Part shown: piece after piece, positions 54,355-62,963 of the stretch
Layout of the letters: each line of letters opens with the position of its first letter
How positions within the stretch are numbered: the first letter of the stretch is position 1
NCBI GenBank assembly: GCA_027046965.1
Contig: JALTWR010000008.1
Span: 1 to 64,000 of the forward strand
Source: Candidatus Altimarinota bacterium
GTDB taxonomy: Bacteria > Patescibacteriota > Gracilibacteria > Absconditabacterales > Absconditicoccaceae
DNA length: 64,000 nt
Reading direction: 5' to 3'
Program-made: the position numbers and the translations under genes
Notes under the pieces: generated by a model
Told to the model about the DNA's origin: nothing
Seen by the model: only the letters and a program-made list of their open reading frames with translations
Database searches by the model: none

Positions 54355-55178
54355 TGTGCTAAAGGTTGGTTTAGTAAAATTCTACTTATCTCACCACTTT
54401 GAGTGTGTTTTGCAGTTACTTCTCAGGTAAACACATTATTGGACAGACATATGTATTTTTCTCAATCATATTCAAATTCGTCTCCTTTTAAAGGATAATT
54501 TTTTAATAACTCTTCATAGGTTTCCTGTTCAAAATTTAAGCAACATTTAAGTTTGCCACAAAATCCTTTGAGATTTTCTACTCATCTTGCTTCTAAGTTT
54601 TGGGTTATTATTGTTTCTGTTTCCACGGAAGGCAGCGGGTGTTTATACATGGTGCAGCATAATTGCCCTTTACCGCAAGTTGGACATTCTCGATAGGAAG
54701 AGGCAGGTGAGAGTCTTACTCTTTCTCTGGCGCCTACTTGATATAAAAAGAAGTTGATTTTTATTTTTTGCCTAAAGTCCTTTACAAATTGCGAAAAGTT
54801 AAACCTAGTCTCTGCAAAAAAGTAAAAATACACCATTTTTCCTCCTCGGCTCATTCTGGCATTTACTGGCACTGCTTCTTCAAACTCTTTTTTAAATTCC
54901 TTTTTGAAGATTTTGAAAAGATCTTTGGCTTTTTCTTCTCGTTGTTGTAAGTTTTTCTTATCTAAGGGAGAAAGAGGCCTTATTAAGATGCCTTCTTTGT
55001 CTGTCTCTACAGGATATCATAGCACAATTCATAGAGACAGGTCCTTGTTTGTTTTCTCCTTTTTGTAAAGTATCTTTTGGCCATATTTGATTCCCAGTTT
55101 TTTATTAATAGATAATCTAATAGGTTTGTTTATTAACCGATCCATTATATATATGTAAGTCTGTTGTGTCTTTTTCAT
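54324..55178 (-). CDS. PSP1 domain protein, RicT/YaaT-like
   Basis: 284 residues. The PSP1 C-terminal domain is recognised by 'FFAETRFNFSQFVKDFRQK', 'LYQVGARERVRL', and the two cysteine groups 'CGKGQLCC' and 'FCGKLKCCLNFE', in the spacing seen in RicT (YaaT). In Bacillus RicT forms a complex carrying Fe-S clusters that affects RNA processing, sporulation and biofilm. An extra CxxC ('ECPTCGKG') is unusual and might hold a zinc or a further cluster ligand. The N-terminus before residue 90 is poorly conserved, and the ATG could be either 55178 or an in-frame one at 55145. Confidence 0.8.
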
Positions 55179-55260
55179 GATTTGAGTGTTGACTATTTTT
55201 TTAATACTATTAAAAATATGAATATAACTCTTAAATTCAACCTTTAGACTATAACTAAAT

Positions 55261-55605
55261 ATGTACAAAAAACAAAAGGGGTATATTTACGAGCAGATAG
55301 TTAAAAATTTCTTGCTTGAAAAAGGCTGGATATTTGTTGAGAGTAACTTTACTATGAGAGGGTGAGAAATTGACTTAATTTTTTTGTCTCCTCAAAACAT
55401 TTACGTATTTGTAGAAGTTAGGTCTGTAGATTATCTAGATGATATAGGAGGTTATATAACTAATAAGAAGTTGAAAAACCTTGTAAAAACTATAGAGTAC
55501 TATTTGTTGAAACATAATATGGAGGAAGTAGAGCGAAGGTTAGATGTGATATTTGTGAAAGATTGAAAAATTTTGGAACATATCCCAAATGTTTTAATTG
55601 ATTAG
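55261..55605 (+). CDS. YraN/UPF0102 family endonuclease-like protein
   Basis: 114 residues, normal for the family. 'YEQIVKNFLLEKGWIFVESNF' is followed by 'RGGEIDLIFLSPQNIYVFVEVRS', the PD-(D/E)xK-type core of YraN (E-ID-xxK replaced by 'EVR'). The second glycine of 'GGE' is a TGA. The cellular role of YraN proteins is not settled; some link to Holliday junction or membrane functions. It precedes the S41 protease gene by 9 bases. Confidence 0.85.
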
Positions 55606-55614
55606 GCTACGGAG

Positions 55615-56901
55615 ATGAGAAAATCATATACCAATACCTTGATAGTATTGTTGATGATACTTAGTATCATATTAAGTTTTTTGTTAGGAGTAAACATAGG
55701 AATTAGGGGATATAATGCGGCCATAAGTTATTGAGAACAAAAATTGCCTTATCAGCTTGTTTTAAGAGGACTACAAAATTCTTTGAGCTCATTGAATATT
55801 GGATGAGTATGAGAGAGGTTCTCAAAAATGTGGAAAATTTGGCAACTTTTGAACGAAAACTATTTTGATGAAGAAAAGGTAGTATGGGATAAAATGTATG
55901 AAAGTGCTCTTAAATGATTTGTAGATGCTATAGGTGATCCTTATACAGTTTATTTTACTCCTCAAGAAAATGAGTCTTTTCATGAGGCTCTCAAGGGGAC
56001 AAAAGATTTTGAATGAATTGGTGCTGTGGTTAGCAAAAAGAAAGATGGAGTATTGATTGAGGAAGTTATAAAAAATGCACCAGCTTATAAAGCAGGTCTT
56101 AAGCCTTTGGATCTTATCTTAGAAATAAATTGAGAATCAACGGCAGATATGGATTTAGGTGAGGCGGTTAAAAAAATCCGTGGTCCCAAAGGGACAGAGG
56201 TAGAGCTAACGATTTTTAGAGAAAGTGAAAATAGAGTTTTCAAAGTAAAAGTGGTTAGAGACAAAATAGTTGTGCCTTCTGTACTTGCCAGAGTTGAGGA
56301 TTTAAGTTGAACTAAGGTGTGATACATAGATATATCGATTATAGGAGAGGATACTTTTGATAAATTCAAAGAGGCGGTGCTTGATTTAAAATTGAAAGGG
56401 GTTAAGTGAATAATTTTGGATTTAAGATGAAATGGTGGGGGATTTTTGGAAACAGCTGTGGAAATTATTTCCTTTTTTGTGCCTAAATGAGAAAAAGTGC
56501 TTACAACAAAATATAGGACTTTCCCCAATCAAACTTTTTATTCAAAAGGATACAAATACTTGGAGTGATATCCAGTAGTAGTATTGGTAGATGGTTTAAC
56601 AGCTTCAGCATCAGAGATAATTGCCGGGGCTTTGAGGCAGCTTGTGGGAGCAAAACTTGTTGGGACTCAAACATTTGGCAAGGGGTCTATACAAACATTT
56701 ACGCCCAATAATTATTTTGGTGACAATTCTTCTTTGAAATATACTATTGGCAAATGGTATCTTCCTGATTGACACAATATAGACTGAACAGGTTTGAAAG
56801 TGGATGTAGAAGTCCCTTTTGATTTTACTTGATTTGTTCAAAGCGGGGTAGATCTGCAGCTTCAAAAAGCTCAGCAAGAGATTTTAAAAATGATAAAGTA
56901 A
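55615..56901 (+). CDS. C-terminal processing protease (S41, CtpA-like)
   Basis: 428 residues. An N-terminal helix ('LIVLLMILSIILSFLLGV', residues 10-27) anchors it or serves as a signal, placing the protease outside the membrane. A PDZ domain near 140-220 includes 'APAYKAGLKPLDLILEING'. The catalytic Ser (near residue 332) is in 'GLTASASEIIAGAL', and the Lys general base (near 356) in 'TFGKGSIQT', the classical S41 pair. The region around 'LDLRGNGGGFLETAVEI' is strongly conserved, with glycines as TGA. Such proteases trim C-termini and process wall enzymes or pilin-like subunits. It is followed by ruvX after 9 bases. Confidence 0.94.
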
Positions 56902-56910
56902 TATCTTTAG

Positions 56911-57324
56911 ATGAAAAAGTCTCAAAAAAATATATTAGGGATAGATTGGGGGAGTAAATATGTATGAACGGCTTACTGGAATTCTGCAGCAAATATAGTT
57001 ATGCCGATATGATATTTGCAAAATGACCCGTCATTGTTTTTTAATTTAGGTGATATTATCTCTAGATATAATATTGGAACTATAGTGGTAGGATTGCCTA
57101 AAGACAAAAAAGTGGCTCCTCAAGTTGAAGAATTTATAAAGTGAGTTAAGTTTATAGCAGGAGAAATTCCTGTTGAAGTAGAGGATGAGGAGTATAGTTC
57201 TGTAGAGGCTAACGCCCAAAAGTCCCATATGAACAAAGATCACTTAACTGATACTTTAGCAGCGATGATAATATTACAAAGATATTTAAAAAGATTTGAT
57301 TGACTTAGCAATTGAAATGTATAA
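56911..57324 (+). CDS. Putative pre-16S rRNA nuclease, YqgF/RuvX-like
   Basis: 137 residues with the RNase H-like fold of YqgF: 'NILGIDWGSKYVGTAY' supplies the first catalytic Asp, 'TIVVGLPKD' the second strand, and 'KDHLTDTLAAMIILQRYL' the C-terminal 'DS/DxxAA.iiLq.yL' motif. The middle 'EVEDEEYSSVEA' matches the 'DER.tt..A' segment. It processes the 5' end of 16S rRNA in E. coli. Five TGA codons, including 'YVGTAY', are in frame. It shares an operon with the S41 protease. Confidence 0.85.
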
Positions 57325-57367
57325 ATTATCAAATAAAGGGATTTAATTTTTTAAGCTTAAGGCAAAT

Positions 57368-58456
57368 ATGAATTTCAAAACAAAGCTCAAAGATAGTTCT
57401 TTAAATGTAGACCTTTCTGGTACTAAGTTAAAAGATGTTTTGCAATACTGTAAGCCCAAAGAGCAGTTGGTGTTGGTTAGAAAATATGCATTGGGCGATC
57501 ACAAAAAGACCTCTTTGCAACAGATTTGAAAAGAATATGGGTTAACTAGAGAAAGGGTTAGACAAATCGAGGCACAAGGGTTAAGTAGGTTCAGAAGGCT
57601 TATAATGAGGCATGATAAATATCTGAAAGTAATTGAAGATGCGAAGCTGCTGATAAAAGAAAATGAGGGGATAATGCTTGAAGATGATTTAATAGCTCAA
57701 TTGGTCAAAAACAACTATGGCCTAAAGGGTAATGAAATTAAGTTGATACTGGTATCTGACTTTGATCTATATTATCTTAAGAGAAATAGGATACTTAAAA
57801 AAAGTTTTTATATAGAGCCATTGTATGAATCATTACTCACTCAAATGGCTCAGTTTGTATTGGATTATTTCAAGAAGAAGCAAAATTCAGAAGATTTGTA
57901 TGAGTTTGTTGATAGAATGAAAGATGCTTTTAGTGAAAAACATCCAAATATTGGATATTTAAGTAGTCCTTTGTTTTACAAGAACTTTTTGAGTTTTATA
58001 AAAGGGGTGGTTGTTTTCGATGGTAAGGTTGGACTTGAGGAGTTCGATGATGTTAATCCAAAGACAATAAAGGCTAAAATGGTATATGTGTTGAGGAAGC
58101 TAAAAAAGCCTTTGCATTACCAAGAAATGACAACAAAAATAATGGAAATGTTCCCAGGAGATGTGGTAAAGGTAAATACTGTTCATAATGAGTTGGTTAA
58201 AAATGGAGATATTTTTGTAAATATGTGATTGGGGTTGTATGGGCTTAGAGAATGGTGAATTAAATGATGAACTGTTAAAGATGTTCTTGTGAGAGTGATG
58301 AAAGAAGCAAAAAGACCTATGAATGTTAGAGAGATTATCAAAGAAGTTTCCAAAGAAAAAATTGTATCTCCAAATACTGTTGTTTTGAACCTTCAAAGAT
58401 ATCCTGAGCTCTTTGAAAGGAAAGAAAAATGAGTTTATGAATATATAGGAGACTAA
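57368..58456 (+). CDS. Sigma-70 region 4 domain fused to HARE-type winged helices
   Basis: 362 residues. Residues 25-80 are a sigma-factor region 4: 'TSLQQIGKEYGLTRERVRQIEAQGLSRFRRL', with no region 2 or 3 present, so it cannot be a normal sigma factor. Further on, 'KKPLHYQEMTTKIMEMFPGDVVKVNTVHNELVKN' and 'KRPMNVREIIKEVSKEKIVSPNTVVLNLQRYP' are two HARE-HTH domains, as in the delta subunit of RNA polymerase. It probably binds the polymerase or promoter DNA as a regulator. The tRNA-Leu gene follows after 19 bases. Confidence 0.85.
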
Positions 58457-58475
58457 TTATTATTTTCTCAAAAAT

Positions 58476-58558
58476 GCCCAAGTGGTGGAAGTGGTAGACA
58501 CGCACGCTTGAGGGGCGTGTGGCCATAGGCCGTGGGGGTTCAAGTCCCCCCTTGGGCA
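58476..58558 (+). tRNA. tRNA-Leu (anticodon GAG)
   Basis: 83 bases. Acceptor GCCCAAG pairs with CTTGGGC, the anticodon stem CACGC/GCGTG holds loop TTGAGGG (anticodon GAG), and a variable stem is present in 'GGCCATAGGCC'. The T arm reads 'GGGGGTTCAAGTCCCCC'. The discriminator is A and CCA is not encoded. Confidence 0.96.
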
Positions 58559-58587
58559 ATTGTTTTGATTTGCTTACTAAAACAAAT

Positions 58588-59040
58588 ATGGGTCTAAAAG
58601 AAAAAATAATGAACGATTATAAGCAGGCTATGAAGGACAAAAATGATATCAAAAAGAACATATTAAATTATTTGATCTCTCAATTAAGGTACAAAAGGAT
58701 TGAGCTAGGCAGGGATTTAAAAGAAGAAGAAATCATCTCTGTGATAAAAAAAGAAATTAAATCTAGAAAAGAAGCAATGGATTTGTATACTTCTAGTTGA
58801 CATGAAGATATGGCCACTCAAGAAAAACAAGCTCTAGAGGTCTTAGAGCAGTATTTGCCCCCTATGTTGGATGAACAACAGACTAGGGAGCTGGTCAAAA
58901 TGTATATATCTAAGATATGAGGATCTCTTACTCCCAAATCAAGGTGAAAGCTGATAGGTCTGATTATGCAAGAACATAGAGCAGAGATTGATCCTCAGCT
59001 TTTAAACAAAATCATTGATGAGCAATTAAATTTAAATTAA
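58588..59040 (+). CDS. GatB/YqeY domain protein
   Basis: 150 residues. The start 'LKEKIMNDYKQAMKDKNDIKKNILNYLISQ' and 'ELGRDLKEEEIISVIKKEIKSRKEAMDLY' are the YqeY helical bundle; 'LEVLEQYLPPMLDEQQTRELV' completes it. YqeY proteins resemble the tail of GatB and are thought to bind tRNA or to aid amidation. The C-terminus lacks the usual 'G...GkvM' signature and has instead 'KLIGLIMQEHRAEIDPQLL'. It follows tRNA-Leu by 30 bases. Confidence 0.88.
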
Positions 59041-59046
59041 AATATC

Positions 59047-59481
59047 ATGAAAAGATTCTTAGTTTCGGTGGGCTTGCTATTAGTTTTGTCGGTAAATATC
59101 CCGTTTTGAGTGGTTTTAGCACAAGATGCCGGTTCAAATTCGTCGTCAAGTAATTCATGTAAATGAGTGGAGCTTAATACTGATATCTGAAACTATGTTG
59201 GAATAAAAGATGGTTGTATAAGTACAGAGGAAATGGAAAAATGAGCTTCATTGTTTGGAAATACCATAGCAGGTCTTGGTAAGTTTATAGTGCAAATATT
59301 AGTATTAGTTGCATTTTGACTAGTTATCTTTGGGGGAGTTATGATTGCTTCATCAGGGGCTTATGAAGAATGATATACTAAAGGGAAAGCCATGATTATG
59401 AAAGCAATTGTTGGTATTATTTTGTTGGGATTGATGGGCACTATTCTTTATTGGCTCAATCCGAACTTTTTTAAGATATAA
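59047..59481 (+). CDS. VirB2/TrbC-like small membrane protein with signal peptide
   Basis: 144 residues, not visible as a frame under the standard code. The signal peptide ends 'VVLAQ' near residue 26. A Ser/Asn-rich linker with two cysteines follows, then two membrane helices (about 84-105 and 119-140) around the hinge 'SGAYEEGYTKGKAMIM'. The helix-hinge-helix plan is that of TrbC/VirB2 pilins and is shared with the proteins at 50664 and 51180. It starts 6 bases after the YqeY gene. Pilin function is inferred from architecture only. Confidence 0.65.
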
Positions 59482-59497
59482 TGATATTTAAGAAATT

Positions 59498-59884
59498 ATG
59501 TTGGAGATTAAAAACGAGGAGGAAATTGTGCTGATTGGTGAACTTTTGGTTCTTCATAAAAAAGATACGTCTACTCCTATTGAGGGAAAAATAAATTTAT
59601 ATCTTTCTAGCAGATCTGAACAACCAGAGTTTGTTTGAAATTATTTGATAATTGACTATCCGGGAGAGTATGATCAAGAAGGGGTTTATTTCAAGGTAAT
59701 AGAAAGGTGAAATTTGAATTACTTGATAAAATATCAAGGGGAGTTTATTTCTATTTTGCAGGATGAAGAGGCTTTGGAGGATGTAGAAGAGGTAGATAAT
59801 ATGGATTGGCGGATATTGTCAAATCAAAAACTTGCCAAAAAGCTAGAGGAATTAGACACAGGAGGAGAAATCATTAAAATTTAA
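59498..59884 (+). CDS. Small soluble protein, possibly a degenerate metallo-hydrolase fold
   Basis: 128 residues, acidic at the C-terminus. The stretch 'IIDYPGEYDQEGVYFKVIE' faintly recalls the 'PGEYE..G' strand of UlaG-type metallo-beta-lactamases, but no histidine motif is present, so an active metal centre is not supported. Two TGA codons occur. It overlaps the convergent methyltransferase gene by 11 bases and is 16 bases downstream of the pilin-like gene. Function unknown. Confidence 0.55.
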
Positions 59885-60422
59885 TTATTAGTAGATAATC
59901 ATTCTGCTCTGTTGGTAGCATATCAAAGTTTAGCTTATTTTGCTTAAGGTACTTCAAAAGGTTATGAGTTTTGTTATGGAATGAACCTATATCATCTATC
60001 ACAATTATTCAGTTTTGTTTGAGATGGGAAATAGATTTTTTAAAAAAATCTAAGTACAGGTTTTTTTGAGCATCAATAAAAATAAAATCAAAAAAAGGAA
60101 GATATTTGGTCGGATAAGACAAAAAGTCGATATTAAAAGGTTTAACAACTGGTAAATATTCATGGAAATGGTTGAGATTTGAGAGCAGATGGAGATAAGC
60201 ATTAAGGGAAATTTCAAATGAGTAAATAATCCCCTCAAGCGAGTAATGTTTTATATATTTGGCCATTATCAGGGTGCTATATCCTATAGCAGATCATATC
60301 TCCAATATGGATATAGGCCTGTAGGTGGTCAGAAGATTACCAAGTATTTGCTCAGTTTGCGGAGAAATAATAGGTATGTTATGGCTTTGAGCATATTCCC
60401 TCAGGTCGGGGAGACTAAACAT
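59874..60422 (-). CDS. SAM-dependent O-methyltransferase (family 3)
   Basis: 182 residues. 'FSLPDLREYAQSHNIPIISPQTEQIL' is the family's N-terminal lid, and motif I 'ILEIGSAIGYST' (glycine by TGA) binds SAM. 'FDFIFIDAQKNLYLDFFKK' holds the metal-binding Asp, and 'GIIVIDDI' the second. It belongs with the catechol and caffeoyl-CoA O-methyltransferase fold (PF01596), slightly short. The substrate is unknown. It converges on the gene at 59498 and is divergent from rnj with a 37-base gap. Confidence 0.88.
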
Positions 60423-60459
60423 TTTAATAAACTAAATTTATAATTTAAAAACAAAATCA

Positions 60460-62364
60460 ATGAGTGAGGAAAGCTTTAATAGTGTTATAGGAAATGTTAA
60501 TATAGATTTTAATATTAAAAAAAAGGAAAAAATGCAAAAACAACAAGAAGTGAACAACAAATTGATGTCTGGCGCTAAAAAGGAAATTCCTGTTAAGATA
60601 GCTGCTTTGGGAGGGCTTGAAGAAGTTGGTAAGAATATGATGTTTATAGAATATAGAAGTGATATTATCATAATAGATGCAGGAATGTTAATGCCAGGTT
60701 ATGAAATGCTAGGTATTGATTATATAATACCTGATGTTTCTTATCTAAAAGCTAGGAAACACAAAATAAGAGGACTTTTGATAACGCACGGTCATTTAGA
60801 TCATATATGAGCAATTAAACATATTTTACCAGAGTTAGATTATCCACCGATTTATACTACTCCTTTGGCTGCAGGATTAATAAAAAAGCTTATGGAGTGA
60901 TTTGTTGATCCAGAGAAGGTTACTTTTAATATGGTGAATCCAGATATAGATATTTTAAAGCTGGGGGTATTTACTATAGAGTTTTTTCGCGTGAATCACT
61001 CTATCCCAGAAGCAATGGGGATGGCAATTCATACTCCCAAATGATTAGTTGTGCATACAGGAGATTTCAAAATTGATTTTACTCCTGCAGTAGATTTGCC
61101 AGCAGATTTAGCAAAAATAGCCAGAATTGGGTCTGAGGGGGTTAAATTATTATTTGCCGACTCTACTAATGCCACTAAACCTGGTAGGACTCCTTCAGAA
61201 AAGCAAATATGAGAAAGTTTAGAAAAAATAATAAAAGAAGTAGATGGAAGATTAATAATAGCTACCTTCAGTTCTTTGGTAGGTAGAATCAAGCAAATAA
61301 TTGATTATGCTGTAAAGTACAACAAGGTAGTCTTTTTGTCCGGTAGGTCAATGATTAATAATGTAGAAGTTGCTAAAGAGTTGGGATATATAAAGGTTCC
61401 AGCTGGTACTATCAGACAGCTTAACTCTGATGCTGAGGCAATGCCAGATGATAGAGTGGTGATTCTTACAACTTGATCTCAAGGGGAGGAGTTTTCGGCA
61501 TTGGCTAGGATAGCTAGAGGAGAGCATCCTCAAATTAAAGTAAGAGAAGGAGACAAGATATTGCTTTCGGCATCTCCAATTGCTGGTAATGAAAGATCTG
61601 TGTATGATATGATAAATGCTTTAATTCGTAAGTGAGCAGAAGTATTTACCAATAAGGAGTTGGACTTACATGTGTCAGGTCATGGTTATCAAGATGATCT
61701 AAAATTAATGTTATCTCTAGTAAGGCCAGAATATTTTATTCCAGTACATGGAGAAATTTATATGAGAAATGCTCACAAAAAACTTGCACAAGAATTAGGT
61801 ATTCCAGAAGAAAATATATTTTTGCCTGATAACGGTCAATTCATAGAACTTTATTCTGACAAAATAGAAATTTCTCCAAAAAAGATCAAATTGGATACTG
61901 TTATGATAGATGGCTTAGGTATAGGACATCTTTCGGGAGAATATGTAATGAAGGCAAGAGAAATTATGTCAGAGGATGGTGTTGTATCTTTGATTTTTAA
62001 GGTTGATTCTGTCACAAAGGAGTTGGTAGGGAATTTGCAAATAGAAAGTAGAGGTTTTGTATATTCCTCAGAGGTTAAAAAGATACACACAAATATTGTC
62101 GAATTCGCTAAAAAAAGATATCAAAAATATCTTAAGCAAGACCCTTCTAAGCCGGTAAAAGAAATTTTAAAACAAATAAAAGAAGATTTAAATGATTATT
62201 TAACTAAGACTGTGGGTAGAACTCCGATGCTCATACTTTCTTTTGTGTATATAAACAGGAATCCTTCTCAGGTCCCAAATTGAAATTGAGATGAGGATGA
62301 TGTTGTTGGCATGACTCTAGAGGAACAATGATGAGAAGCTAAAATATACAGCAAAGAAAAATAG
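60460..62364 (+). CDS. rnj: Ribonuclease J
   Basis: 634 residues. RNase J is a metallo-beta-lactamase/beta-CASP nuclease with 5' exo- and endonuclease activity, central to mRNA decay and rRNA maturation where RNase E is missing. An N-terminal extension (residues 1-40, Lys/Gln-rich) precedes 'LGGLEEVGKNM'. The metal site 'THGHLDHIG' is near residues 109-117, its glycine being a TGA. 'LFADSTNAT' and the beta-CASP motif 'HVSGHGYQDDLK' and 'PVHGE' complete the active site. The C-terminal dimerisation domain ends in an acidic Gly-rich tail. With pnp in the same window it supplies the main RNA degradation pair. Confidence 0.96.
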
Positions 62365-62466
62365 AGCACAGTCAATCTATTTTTAAAAAATAAGATATAA
62401 TTAGCTTAACATTTTGCAATAAGTCCTTATTATGATAGTAGTTTAATTAAGCTTTAATTGTATTTT

Positions 62467-62943
62467 ATGAAAACCTCATCTTTGAGAGAGAATATAATAG
62501 CTATCATCGTCGCAGCCATCTTGTCATTTTTAATAGTGTTTTCAATAGGTAATCTTTGACTTTTGCAAAGTAGTGTTATTTCTCCATCTAGAACGCCTCA
62601 AAAGGCTTTAAAGGATGTCGAACTGGTCTTGAAAGGATGAGACATTAATATAGTTTCTAACGTGCCTTTACAAGGAGTTAAATGAATATCTTTAACTTTA
62701 TTAGTTAATCCTGAAGTAAAGCTTTCTAGCTGAGTTAGCGTCTCTACTACTTTAAAAGGGGCTCAAATATCCTTTTCAGAAGAATGAGATGGTATTTATA
62801 CCTTTTATATAGATTACAAAGGAGATATTAAAAAGTGAGATGTAATTTTGTTATTCCCATTTAGTTGACAAAGTAAAGATATTAATATTGGTGATGTAGT
62901 TGTCTCTGATGGGGTTGGACAAGGTAGACAACTAACATTTTAA
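62467..62943 (+). CDS. Anchored beta-domain protein, cohesin-like
   Basis: 158 residues, invisible under the standard code. One N-terminal helix ('IIAIIVAAILSFLIVFSIG') anchors the protein, and the remaining 110 residues alternate in beta-strand fashion: 'DINIVSNVPLQGVKGISLTLL', 'SSGVSVSTTLKGAQISFSE' and 'DGIYTFYIDYKGDIKKGDVI'. The pattern (a start strand, 'F..pf..gD', a final acidic loop) recalls cohesin/dockerin-binding-like modules, but no dockerin or known binding residues are seen. It is followed by the secreted Ig-like protein gene after 20 bases, and both may be surface partners. Confidence 0.6.
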
Positions 62944-62963
62944 ACTATAATAAGGGCTTTAAG

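Noticed and set aside
58519-58587. YqeY start inside the tRNA-Leu gene
   Set aside because: The in-frame codon lies within a complete tRNA cloverleaf; the ATG at 58588 gives the family's normal start.
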